Of a DNA stretch of 55,148 nt, positions 32,901 to 41,108 are shown piece by piece; the first letter of the stretch is position 1, and each line of letters opens with the position of its first letter. The stretch lies in contig VOPR01000088.1 of the NCBI GenBank assembly GCA_009594995.1, positions 1 through 55,148 on the forward strand, written 5' to 3'. This DNA is from Nitrospira sp. GTDB lineage: Bacteria > Nitrospirota > Nitrospiria > Nitrospirales > Nitrospiraceae. The notes under the pieces are model-generated. The model ran no database searches. It saw only the letters and a list, made by a program, of their open reading frames with translations, and had not been told where the DNA came from. The translations under genes and the position numbers were made by a program.

Positions 32901-35066
32901 GTGGAAGAAATCATTAGTGTGAATGATCAGTTCTATATCCTGGCCAGTTCATCGATGGCGGATGACCGGACCCGCGTGCTCAAACATGGAGAGACATTCG
33001 GCGTGTTTGACCGCTATGGCGACATCCAACCGGTAGGCCGGGGAACCCAAGGCGTGTTTCATCAAGGAACTCGATTCCTCTCGCGGCAGGAGCTATTTCT
33101 GAACAACGATCGGCCGATGCTGCTCAGCTCGACGGTCAAGGAAGACAACGCCTTGCTGGCCGTCGACCTGACGAATCCGGATCTGTATCGAGACGGTCGG
33201 ATTGCGATTCCGCGCGGGAGTGTTCACGTGTTTCGGTCCCGCTTTCTCTGGAACGGCGTGAGCTACGAGCGGTTTCGTCTCTCGAACTACAGCCTGGCCC
33301 CGGTGAAAATGACGTTGTCGATCCGCTTTGAAGCCGACTTCGCGGATATCTTTGAGGTTCGCGGCAAGAAGCGTGAACGAAAAGGCCGCATGTTGCCGAA
33401 CGTCTTACGGAAAGATCTGCTGGTGTTGCGGTATGAAGGCCTCGACGAGGTGACGCGGGAAGCGCGCATTCAGTTCGCTCCGGAGCCCTTGGAGATCACC
33501 GCCTCGCAAGCCACGTTCGGGATCGAGTTGGAACCGAAGGGGGAGATTTCAGTGGCGGTGATGGTGGCGTGCGATGTGGCGGATAGTCGCCGGACGTTTT
33601 TGTCGTATGACGCGGCGATGGCTGAAGCAGGGTTGGCATTCGGCGCGGAGCAGACGGAGGACTGTACCATCCAGACCTCCAACGCCCAGTTCAATGAATG
33701 GTGGAACCGCTCGGTGTTGGACGTCCGTATGATGGTGACCGACACCGCGGAAGGGCCGTATCCCTATGCCGGTGTGCCCTGGTTCAGCACGCCCTTCGGA
33801 CGGGATGGGGTGATTACGGCGCTGGAGTGTTTGTGGATCAGGCCGGAATTGGCGCGCGGCGTTCTGGCCTATCTGGCTTCGACGCAGGCCAAGGAGGTGA
33901 ACCCCGCTCAGGATGCCGAACCGGGAAAGATCCTCCACGAAACCCGCAAGGGAGAGATGGCCGCACTGAACGAAATTCCCTTCGGGCTCTATTATGGCAG
34001 CGTCGATTCCACCCCGCTGTTCGTGATGTTGGCCGGCGCCTATTACGAGCGGACGGCGGATCTGGCTTTTATTCAGTCCATTTGGGCCAATCTCGAAGCG
34101 GCGTTGACCTGGATGGATACCTTCGGTGATCCCGACCGCGATGGATTCGTGGAGTATGTGCGGAAATCGCCTACGGGACTGGACAATCAGGGGTGGAAAG
34201 ATTCGCATGATTCCATATCCCATGCGGACGGCTCGTTGGCCGAAGGGCCAATCGCGCTCTGCGAAGTGCAAGGGTATGTCTACGACGCGAAGGTGCAGGC
34301 GTCGAAACTTGCGGAGGCCCTGGGATATGTCGATCGGGCCAGCCAGCTCCGGCGGCAGGCGCGGTCACTGAAGGAGCGTTTCGATGATGCATTCTGGTGC
34401 GAGGAATCCTCCACCTACGCGCTTGCCTTGGACGGCCAGAAGCGGCCCTGTGAGGTCCGCACGTCGAATGCCGGCCACTGTCTCTACACGGGCATTGCGA
34501 GCGAGGAGCGTGCCCGGCGCGTGGCCGAGACGCTCATGTCCGATGAATTGTTCAGCGGGTGGGGCGTACGTACCCTTGCCGATTCAGAACGCCGGTACAA
34601 TCCGATGTCGTACCACAACGGATCGATCTGGCCGCATGATAATGCGATGATCGCCGTCGGGCTTGCGCGCTACGGCCTCAAGTCCGGAGTGGAAAAAATC
34701 ATGACCGGAATGTTCGAGGTCAGTCTGGTCCTCGATTTTCACCGGCTACCGGAACTCTTCTGCGGATTTGTGCGCCGGCCAGGCCAGGGCCTGACACGCT
34801 ATCCCGTGGCCTGTAATCCCCAAGCCTGGGCCGCCGGTTCTGCGTTCATGGTGCTGCAAGCCTGTCTGGGGTTGTCGATCCTCGCCTCGGAGCAGAAGGT
34901 GGTGTTCAACCATCCCATCCTGCCGGAGTTCATCGATAAGATGCAGATCAAGAACTTGAAGGTGGGGACCGCGTCGGTGGATTTGCTGCTTCGACGTCAT
35001 GACCTGGATGTGGGAATTACGGTCATTCGTCGTGTCGGTAAAGTGGAGGTGGTCTCGGTCAAATAG
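32901..35066 (+). CDS. amylo-alpha-1,6-glucosidase/GH63-like glycogen debranching protein
   Basis: A 721-residue protein. The N-terminal beta domain (about residues 10-220: LKHGETFGVFDRYGDIQ, GTRFLSRQELFLN) matches the debranching-enzyme N-terminal family, and the C-terminal (alpha/alpha)6 part shows PWFSTPFGRDGVITALECLW, MAALNEIPFGLYYGSVDSTP and NGSIWPHDNAMIAVGLARYG, with acidic candidates for catalysis. It should cut alpha-1,6 or related glucosidic bonds. The GTG at 32901 has GGGAGG 6 bases before it, so the longer frame from 32874 is not used. It closes the apparent glycosyltransferase-MFS-BON-MFS operon. Confidence 0.9.
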   Translation: MEEIISVNDQFYILASSSMADDRTRVLKHGETFGVFDRYGDIQPVGRGTQGVFHQGTRFLSRQELFLNNDRPMLLSSTVKEDNALLAVDLTNPDLYRDGRIAIPRGSVHVFRSRFLWNGVSYERFRLSNYSLAPVKMTLSIRFEADFADIFEVRGKKRERKGRMLPNVLRKDLLVLRYEGLDEVTREARIQFAPEPLEITASQATFGIELEPKGEISVAVMVACDVADSRRTFLSYDAAMAEAGLAFGAEQTEDCTIQTSNAQFNEWWNRSVLDVRMMVTDTAEGPYPYAGVPWFSTPFGRDGVITALECLWIRPELARGVLAYLASTQAKEVNPAQDAEPGKILHETRKGEMAALNEIPFGLYYGSVDSTPLFVMLAGAYYERTADLAFIQSIWANLEAALTWMDTFGDPDRDGFVEYVRKSPTGLDNQGWKDSHDSISHADGSLAEGPIALCEVQGYVYDAKVQASKLAEALGYVDRASQLRRQARSLKERFDDAFWCEESSTYALALDGQKRPCEVRTSNAGHCLYTGIASEERARRVAETLMSDELFSGWGVRTLADSERRYNPMSYHNGSIWPHDNAMIAVGLARYGLKSGVEKIMTGMFEVSLVLDFHRLPELFCGFVRRPGQGLTRYPVACNPQAWAAGSAFMVLQACLGLSILASEQKVVFNHPILPEFIDKMQIKNLKVGTASVDLLLRRHDLDVGITVIRRVGKVEVVSVK

Positions 35067-35099
35067 CCGTGGACACTTGAGGCCGGCTGCTCTGTCGGG

Positions 35100-36692
35100 T
35101 CAGGGCGCTTCGGCGAGTTGCCAGACTATGGCGAGGACGTAGCGAGCGGCAGCGGCGAGAATGTCCGGGTTGACCGTGTCTGCCGTGTCAGTGGGCTGAT
35201 GAAACTGCGGGTGAATGCCTCCGCTCACGACGGTGATCGTGGGCACTCCCGCCTCCTTGAACGGCACATGGTCTCCCCCTGGGAAAAAACCGAACACATC
35301 GATGCGGTCTGCCAATCCTGCTGCTTGTCCCGCCTGTTGCGCGGTAGTTTTTTCTGTCCCGGTCACGCCGATCGTCAGTCGACCATTTCCAACCGCCGCA
35401 TGGTCGACATTGATCATGGCGCGAGTCGAGCCTAGTGGCACGGCCGGCTGTGTGACATAAAACTTCGATCCCAGTAACCCCTGTTCCTCTCCGCTGAACG
35501 AGATCAACACAATCGATCGCTTGAGTCCTCCCGGGATGGTGCTGAGCACGCGGGCCACTTCCAGGACTACGGCCGTACCGGATGCGTTGTCGTCGGCACC
35601 GGCAAAAAGTAGCCCGCCTTGTTTCCCGAAATGATCGCGATGGGCGCCGATCGCAATCGCCTCATCCTGGTGCGTCGCATCGCGGCTCGCCAGAATGGAG
35701 ACGACGTTGTTGAGGGCACCCTCCTGTTGCGCGCTGTCCCAGCGCAGGGTCGCGATCGTATCGGTGCCCACCGACTGGGGCACCAGGCTTTCGTTGAGAG
35801 TCTGCTGGAGAGCGCGCAGGCGGTCGTCGTCACCGGGTGGTTGCGCACGGAGGATGGCTGAGGCGCGGGCGGTGCTGATCCATGCGCCGGGGATTGTTCT
35901 GCGCGAGTCCGCCAATCCGTAGAAAGCGCTTGGGCGACCCGTCACCCCACGCCGGGCTTCATACGCGTTGAGGATCGGCCCGGTTGCGGTGAGGTACCCG
36001 AGTGCGCCGTGCGCGTGAGCCGCATGTACCTTGTCCGCGTGCGAGACCTGTTTGGAGTACCGTTCCGGCTTGCCGCGGAGAAACAGCACGATCTTGTTTC
36101 GTACGTCGAGCCTCGTATATTCATCGAACCCGCCGTCTGGATCGGAGATGCCGTATCCGACAAAGACAATTGAGGCCTGCAGGTCGGCAGAAGGCGAGTC
36201 GAGAACGGGTAGGTAGTCGATGCCGATCTGGTCCGGTACTGCGTCAGGCGTCAGTGCAAGATGCACGAGCGGATTGTGTCCGATACTCGTTGTGCCGACG
36301 GAGGTTGATTGCAGGTGTGTATGGTCATTGAGGCTATCGGCCATGTCGCTCGGCTTGGTGCCTGGTGACTGGTGTCCCTGCAACTGCAGGAATCGTTGCC
36401 GCACGAACTCGGCGGAAGAGAGGTCATCGGGCGTGCCGGTCTGACGTCCGTTGAATTCCGGTCCGCTCAAGGCGCGAATGTCCGCCAGCATGCGGTCGGC
36501 GGAAATCAGCTGCAAGGCTTGCGTCAGTGGCGCGGAACCGTCCAAGGAGTCAGCGGCGAAGCTTTGAGTGGGAGCCAGGCTCAACAGGAGGGTGACTATC
36601 AGTCCTAAAATGGGTCGGGGGCAACGTGCTCTAGCAAACAAAGGGAAGGCATGGTGGGAGGGTGTGGTCAGCATGGCGCAACAGAATGGCAT
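35100..36692 (-). CDS. exported M28 family aminopeptidase-like zinc peptidase
   Basis: A 530-residue protein with an N-terminal signal region (hydrophobic about residues 26-38, SFAAD cleavage). It has a PA-domain insert (about 180-290) and the M28 zinc core: IGAHRDHFG, FAGADDNASGTA (bridging Asp), SFSGEEQGLLGSKFY (catalytic Glu pair), MINVDHAA and a final His in IHPQFHQPTDT. It should be a periplasmic aminopeptidase. The ATG at 36692 overlaps the stop of the upstream gene as TGATG, which decides this start over the ATG at 36674. The start lacks its own ribosome binding site, in line with coupling. Confidence 0.88.
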   Translation of the reverse strand: MPFCCAMLTTPSHHAFPLFARARCPRPILGLIVTLLLSLAPTQSFAADSLDGSAPLTQALQLISADRMLADIRALSGPEFNGRQTGTPDDLSSAEFVRQRFLQLQGHQSPGTKPSDMADSLNDHTHLQSTSVGTTSIGHNPLVHLALTPDAVPDQIGIDYLPVLDSPSADLQASIVFVGYGISDPDGGFDEYTRLDVRNKIVLFLRGKPERYSKQVSHADKVHAAHAHGALGYLTATGPILNAYEARRGVTGRPSAFYGLADSRRTIPGAWISTARASAILRAQPPGDDDRLRALQQTLNESLVPQSVGTDTIATLRWDSAQQEGALNNVVSILASRDATHQDEAIAIGAHRDHFGKQGGLLFAGADDNASGTAVVLEVARVLSTIPGGLKRSIVLISFSGEEQGLLGSKFYVTQPAVPLGSTRAMINVDHAAVGNGRLTIGVTGTEKTTAQQAGQAAGLADRIDVFGFFPGGDHVPFKEAGVPTITVVSGGIHPQFHQPTDTADTVNPDILAAAARYVLAIVWQLAEAP

Positions 36693-37129
36693 CACAGAGA
36701 AGTGGCCGAGGCCTTCTGTGCCGACCAGCGTTGATACCACCGCCAGAGCGGCGCTTGGAGGAAGCGTGGAATCGGGTACCCCAGGCCGCGGACATAACCG
36801 TCGTCTCGGTCCAGAACTGCGAATGCCCACCAATATTTTTCTTGAAATGCTGCGCAGCGTGTCCGGATTTCCTCATCGCTGAGTGGAATGCGCTGACGAA
36901 TGGCTGCGGCAATCGCCTCATCGGAGGTCATCTCTCGAACCAGCGGCTCGATATGGGCCGGTGTGAACCGGAGGTGTCGCATGAAGGACTGATCCAGCGC
37001 CGAAGGGTACGCATAGCTGCCGAGCATACCGGCTTGAAATGCGCGTACTTTATCGATCAGGCGTGGCAACCATATCAAGCCTGCCACTGCGTCGCTCCAC
37101 CGTCGGGGAGGGTGCTGTCGAAGGTCCAT
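36692..37129 (-). CDS. DUF5069 domain protein
   Basis: A 145-residue soluble protein matching the DUF5069 pattern: LPRLIDKVRAFQAGMLGSYA, a central LDQSFMRHLRF segment and a helical AAIRQRIPLSDEEIRTRC part. The family has no defined function. It is coupled to the downstream M28 peptidase gene by a TGATG overlap. The ribosome binding site before its ATG is weak. Confidence 0.85.
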   Translation of the reverse strand: MDLRQHPPRRWSDAVAGLIWLPRLIDKVRAFQAGMLGSYAYPSALDQSFMRHLRFTPAHIEPLVREMTSDEAIAAAIRQRIPLSDEEIRTRCAAFQEKYWWAFAVLDRDDGYVRGLGYPIPRFLQAPLWRWYQRWSAQKASATSL

Positions 37130-37320
37130 GTTCGATTCCGAATCTCTGCCGCTGAAGTGGGGGCGGCTGAGGCACTATAGCATAGGGGAAGGGCCCCGTT
37201 GCAGAGAGCGAAGGGCTCAAGGTACTATCGGTTCCCGGGTCGACTCCGGATCATGATTCCCGGATTCGATACGGCACCGGATCGCGAACAGCTCGACAGG
37301 TAACGCAAGGGGTAGACGCT

Positions 37321-37566
37321 ATGGCAGAGCAGGGAAAGGGTCTGTACGACCATCAGTATGCGCGGTTTCGTGAGAATCAGGGCACGCATCAGGGCTATGA
37401 ATTTCAGCACGGGCCGGCAGGAAGCGTTCCTCCACCCGTGGTCACATTCATGGATAAAATAAAATGGTGGACCTCGCGAGGGTGGCGGCGGAAGAAAATC
37501 CTGGCTGAGCGTGATCGCTATCAGCAGGAGATCATTCAGCTCAAGGCCGCACCCCGAAAGTCGTGA
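37321..37566 (+). CDS. hypothetical protein, 81 aa
   Basis: An 81-residue, basic, soluble protein with Tyr, His and Gln-rich N-terminal half (GLYDHQYARFRENQGTHQGY) and a C-terminal charged helix (KILAERDRYQQEIIQLKA). No family is recognised. AAGGGG lies about 9 bases before the ATG. It precedes an exported protein 25 bases downstream and may share its transcript. Confidence 0.65.
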   Translation: MAEQGKGLYDHQYARFRENQGTHQGYEFQHGPAGSVPPPVVTFMDKIKWWTSRGWRRKKILAERDRYQQEIIQLKAAPRKS

Positions 37567-37591
37567 GATCCGCTCTAGGAGGAGTACTCCC

Positions 37592-38422
37592 GTGCAATAT
37601 GGACAAGAGCCGGTCAGGCAGATACAGGTAGTTTGTAACGGTCGGTGGTTCTATTCGACGTATTTTCCCAGAGCGATGAAGTGTGCCAGTGTCGCGGCGC
37701 TCGCAGGTGTGTTAGCGGGCGGGGTCGGGACGGCATGGGCTGTGCCGAAGGAAACATCCACGGAGAAGGCGGAGCATTTGCGGCAACAGGCCAATCCTCA
37801 GCTGTTCAACGATTGGACGTTTGACAAGGATGAAGTGGGATCACTGCCGAAGGGGTTCGCGACCGTAGCATCGGGAGAGCAACGGGGAGGGTCGTGGAAG
37901 GTGGAGGCGCAATCAGCCGTGCCTTCTGCACCCAATGTGTTGCTCGGGACATCCGGTTGTGGAGGGTGTAACGAAATTCTTGTCGCACAGGGATTTCAGT
38001 ATGAGTACCCGGATCTGGTCGTTCGCATTCAGCAAGGAGCCGGTCATTCGGCCGGGCAGGTCGGCGTGGTGTTCGGGATGAAAGATCCCCAGAACTATTA
38101 TGCGACCGTGGTGGATCTTGCTCAGAAGGTCATTCAGGTCGTGCGTGTGATCGATGGGAAGGAGTCGGTCATCGGCCGGGCGGCCATCAAGGCGAAGCCG
38201 GTGGAGTGGCACACGCTCCGGGTGCAGCGTAATACCATTATCAGCAAGGATTTCGTAGAAACCTTTTTCGACGGGAGCCTGGCATTATCCGTTGAAGATC
38301 AGACGCTTGGAGTGGGACAGGTAGGAATGTTGGTGCGAGGGGAGGCTTCTGCGCGTTTCGACAATTTCAATGCAGCCCCCTTATATTCCAGCCGGCCCTT
38401 ATCGGCTCCGGCGGCCTATTAG
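37592..38422 (+). CDS. exported protein with laminin-G/concanavalin-like fold pattern, unknown
   Basis: A 276-residue protein. A GTG at 37592 has GGAGGAG 7 bases upstream and gives a basic lead of about 28 residues before a signal segment (VAALAGVLAGGVGTAWA); an ATG at 37678 would give a standard signal peptide but has no ribosome binding site. The mature part is beta-rich (GFQYEYPDLVVRIQQGAG, GVVFGMKDPQNYYATVVD, and a WHTLRVQRNTI segment), which resembles single-domain lectin-like or DUF1080-type beta-sandwiches. A Cys pair in TSGCGGCNE could bind a metal or form a disulfide. The function is unknown. Confidence 0.78.
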   Translation: MQYGQEPVRQIQVVCNGRWFYSTYFPRAMKCASVAALAGVLAGGVGTAWAVPKETSTEKAEHLRQQANPQLFNDWTFDKDEVGSLPKGFATVASGEQRGGSWKVEAQSAVPSAPNVLLGTSGCGGCNEILVAQGFQYEYPDLVVRIQQGAGHSAGQVGVVFGMKDPQNYYATVVDLAQKVIQVVRVIDGKESVIGRAAIKAKPVEWHTLRVQRNTIISKDFVETFFDGSLALSVEDQTLGVGQVGMLVRGEASARFDNFNAAPLYSSRPLSAPAAY

Positions 38423-38432
38423 AGTCGAGGGA

Positions 38433-38460
38433 GGCCGCCGGAACGAGCGGCCGTGATTTT
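38433..38460 (+). terminator. possible weak terminator
   Basis: GGCCGC at 38433-38438 and GCGGCC at 38447-38452 pair across an 8-base loop and are followed by GTGATTTT. The stem is short, so termination here is only possible. Confidence 0.35.
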
Positions 38461-38479
38461 CCCAGGGATGATTTCGCGC

Positions 38480-38508
38480 TTGCCTTTCCCATTTCGGTAG
38501 GATACAGT
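38480..38508 (+). promoter_or_regulatory. likely promoter of the RRM gene with long leader
   Basis: TTGCCT at 38480-38485 and TACAGT at 38503-38508 are 17 bases apart. Transcription would start near 38515, leaving a 5' leader of nearly 200 bases before the ATG at 38712. Long leaders are typical of cold-shock mRNAs. Confidence 0.55.
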
Positions 38509-38711
38509 GAAGGTGCTTCATTGCGAAGAGCCTTGGCGGTGAAGTAGAAGAAGAATTACAGGGCTCGATTTCGATGTTGTTTTGGGTTCTTCCCGGGAAT
38601 TTCGGAAGTCAGAGCTAAGATTGCCGCTGTGTTTGCATCTTCGCCCCATTCCTTCCTCGTTTCTTTCTCGAGTCCCAGACAACACCATTCTATTCTCAAA
38701 GGAGGAACCCA

Positions 38712-39008
38712 ATGGGTTCGAAGATCTACGTTGGCGGCTTGCCATATTCAACCACCGAGCAACAGTTGAGTGACCTGTTCGCGGTGCACGGCGCGGTGAC
38801 GTCTGCGCGCATCATCACGGATAAGTTCACCGGCCAGTCGCGTGGTTTCGGCTTCGTGGAAATGTCGGGAGATTCTGAGGCGCAAGCGGCGATCAATGCG
38901 TTGAACGGAACTCAGTTTGGTGGCCGCACGTTGACGGTCAATGAAGCCCGTCCGCAGGAGCCCCGCTCTGGTGGCGGTGGACGTGGAATGGGCGGGGGCC
39001 GGCACTAA
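38712..39008 (+). CDS. RRM-type RNA-binding protein
   Basis: A 98-residue protein made of one RRM domain with RNP2 KIYVGGLPYS (residues 4-13) and RNP1 SRGFGFVEM (about 43-51), followed by a Gly/Arg-rich tail (SGGGGRGMGGGRH). It resembles the cold-induced RNA-binding proteins of cyanobacteria and many environmental bacteria, which act as RNA chaperones. AAAGGAGGA lies 5 bases before the ATG. It is followed by its own terminator and then by a DEAD-box helicase. Confidence 0.95.
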   Translation: MGSKIYVGGLPYSTTEQQLSDLFAVHGAVTSARIITDKFTGQSRGFGFVEMSGDSEAQAAINALNGTQFGGRTLTVNEARPQEPRSGGGGRGMGGGRH

Positions 39009-39034
39009 GCTGCGCTCGCTGCTATATACCTATT

Positions 39035-39071
39035 CAGGGGCTGCCGACAGGGTAGCCCCTGCGTTTCTCTT
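39035..39071 (+). terminator. hairpin terminator after the RRM gene
   Basis: CAGGGGCT at 39035-39042 pairs with AGCCCCTG at 39054-39061 across an 11-base loop, followed by GCGTTTCTCTT. A Rho-independent terminator with a moderate U-tract. Confidence 0.75.
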
Positions 39072-39156
39072 ACCGAATTGTCCTCTCTCTGGTCTGCAGG
39101 GCCATCAGGTTGCCTACCCCTGTTTTCCCAAGATAGAGATTTAGGAGTGTCATTGC

Positions 39157-40506
39157 ATGGTGTCGTTTGCCGAATTGTCTCTTACATCGTTTCTCGCTGA
39201 CCGTTTGCAGCAGGCCGGGTTTACCGCGCCGACTCCCATTCAGAGTGCCGCGATTCCGCTGGCGCTGGAGGGGCGCGATCTTTTAGCCCAGGCTAAAACG
39301 GGGAGCGGGAAAACTCTCGCATTTCTCATTCCGTTAATTGAACGGGCCGTCAAGGAAGGGTGGAAGCCCGCCGGCCATGCGTCCGCGCAGGCCGGATCAT
39401 CACGGTCGCCGCGTGCACTCGTGTTGGCACCGACCCGTGAGTTGGCCCTTCAGATTGAAATGGAACTCCGTAAGTATGCGCCGCCGACGGTGACGTCGCT
39501 GGCGGTGTACGGCGGTGTTCCCATCGAGCGGCATTACCGCGCCCTTCGCCAGCCGCCGATGATTGTGATCGGAACGCCCGGCCGGTTGTTGGATGTCGCA
39601 GGTACGCGTCATTTAGACCTGCGTGGTATCGAATATGTCGTGATGGACGAAGCCGACCAAATGTTGGATCGTGGATTCTTGCGCGACATTCAGCGGATTC
39701 TTCAACTGCTTCCCACGCAGCGGCAGACCATGCTGTTCTCAGCCACTTTCTCGCCGGACATTCTTACGCTGGCGGAATCGATGCTGAAGAATCCTGCTCG
39801 CACAGCTGTGGACCCCGGCGTGAATACGCCGACCACCATCACGCATGCCTATTACGTCGTGCCCAGCGAGGCTTCGCGGGTGCAACTGATTCACACCTTG
39901 CTCCAATCGCCGGAAGCCGGTGACCAGTCGATGGTCTTTTGCGACCAGAAGTATAAGGTGAAGCGATTGGCTGCCCGTTTGGGTGGGGAGCCGGCTTCAG
40001 TCGGGGCGATTACCGGCAATCACTCCCAGGCTCAGCGTGAGCGGACGCTCACGGCGTTCCGCTCCGGGCGGTTACGATCGCTGGTGGCGACTGACGTGGC
40101 CGCGCGCGGGTTAGATGTACCGGCGGTCTCGCAGGTGATTCATTATGAATTGCCGGGCAATCCGACCTCGTACGTGCACCGTACCGGCCGGACGGGCCGG
40201 GCTGAACGGTCCGGCGCCACCCTCTTGATTCTCTCTCCGCAAGAAGAGCATGAATATCTGGCTATGGTGCGCCGGTTGCGAATTCAAACGAAGCGTTTGA
40301 CGCTGCCTACGTTGGCGGCGTTGCCGCCTCCTGCCCATGAGCCGGAGTCGAATGGCCAATCCCGGCATGATGGGCGGGGCCGTGATGCCCGGCCGCGTCG
40401 TACGGGAGAGCGTCCCAATTCCATGTCCCAGGATGCCAGAGGCGGCCAAGGCCGCCGGGGCTGGCGTGCCGATCGCCCGGCCGCTCCGCGCCGCGGTAAT
40501 AGTTGA
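39157..40506 (+). CDS. DEAD-box ATP-dependent RNA helicase
   Basis: A 449-residue helicase with the complete motif set: Q motif (FTAPTPIQSAAIP), I (AKTGSGKT), Ia (PTRELALQ), Ib (TPGRLLD), II (DEAD in VMDEADQMLD), III (SAT in LFSATFSPD), V (VATDVAARGLDVP) and VI (HRTGRTGRAE). The C-terminal tail (about 390-449) is basic and rich in Arg and Gly, fitting non-specific RNA contact as in RhlE or DeaD. It probably unwinds structured RNA in ribosome assembly or cold stress. GGAG precedes the ATG. It lies after the RRM protein gene and before an FKBP gene. Confidence 0.95.
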   Translation: MVSFAELSLTSFLADRLQQAGFTAPTPIQSAAIPLALEGRDLLAQAKTGSGKTLAFLIPLIERAVKEGWKPAGHASAQAGSSRSPRALVLAPTRELALQIEMELRKYAPPTVTSLAVYGGVPIERHYRALRQPPMIVIGTPGRLLDVAGTRHLDLRGIEYVVMDEADQMLDRGFLRDIQRILQLLPTQRQTMLFSATFSPDILTLAESMLKNPARTAVDPGVNTPTTITHAYYVVPSEASRVQLIHTLLQSPEAGDQSMVFCDQKYKVKRLAARLGGEPASVGAITGNHSQAQRERTLTAFRSGRLRSLVATDVAARGLDVPAVSQVIHYELPGNPTSYVHRTGRTGRAERSGATLLILSPQEEHEYLAMVRRLRIQTKRLTLPTLAALPPPAHEPESNGQSRHDGRGRDARPRRTGERPNSMSQDARGGQGRRGWRADRPAAPRRGNS

Positions 40507-40559
40507 TGAACTGCATGCCGGGCAGGGAGGCTGTCCGGCATGATTGAGGAGGATCGTCG

Positions 40560-41093
40560 ATGAGATGTGGACGGAATCTGTTGCTCAGCGTCATGGTTGC
40601 CGCCGGTTGTCTGGCTCTCGGTGAAGGCGCTTTCGCGCAAGGCGATCTCGTCATTGCCGATGGCATGAAGGTGTCATTGGAATATACCTTGACGCTTCCG
40701 GACAAGAGCGTGGCCGACTCGAATGTCGGGCAGGAGCCGATTACGTTTATGCAGGGGGCGCATGAAATCGTTCCCGGCCTCGAAAAGGCTCTCGACGGCA
40801 TGAAAGCCGGACAGAAACGGCGCATCGACGTGGCGGCGCAGGACGCCTATGGTCCCTATAACAATAAGCTGCGACAAAGTATCGATAAGGATAAGCTTCC
40901 CAAGGACGTGAAGGTCGGGGACATCCTGCAAGCCTCGGATAATCGCCTGGTGAAGGTCCTGGAAGTGAATGAGAAGAAGGTCCTGATCGATCTCAACCAT
41001 CCGCTCGCCGGAAAGACCCTCACCTTCGACGTGAATATCCTCAAAGTGGAAAAGGGTGATGCTGCGGACGCCCCGGAAAAGAAAACTCCTTAA
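40560..41093 (+). CDS. exported FKBP-type peptidyl-prolyl isomerase, SlyD-like
   Basis: A 177-residue protein with a signal peptide to about residue 27 (GEGAFA-Q) and an FKBP domain of SlyD type: VSLEYTLTLPDKSVADSN, HEIVPGLEKALDGMKAGQKR, an insert-in-flap part (40 residues), and NHPLAGKTLTFDVNILKVE. It should speed proline isomerisation and chaperone proteins in the periplasm; the His-rich tail of E. coli SlyD is missing. GAGGAGG lies 7 bases before the ATG. Confidence 0.93.
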   Translation: MRCGRNLLLSVMVAAGCLALGEGAFAQGDLVIADGMKVSLEYTLTLPDKSVADSNVGQEPITFMQGAHEIVPGLEKALDGMKAGQKRRIDVAAQDAYGPYNNKLRQSIDKDKLPKDVKVGDILQASDNRLVKVLEVNEKKVLIDLNHPLAGKTLTFDVNILKVEKGDAADAPEKKTP

Positions 41094-41108
41094 GCGATCT
41101 CTTTCATC

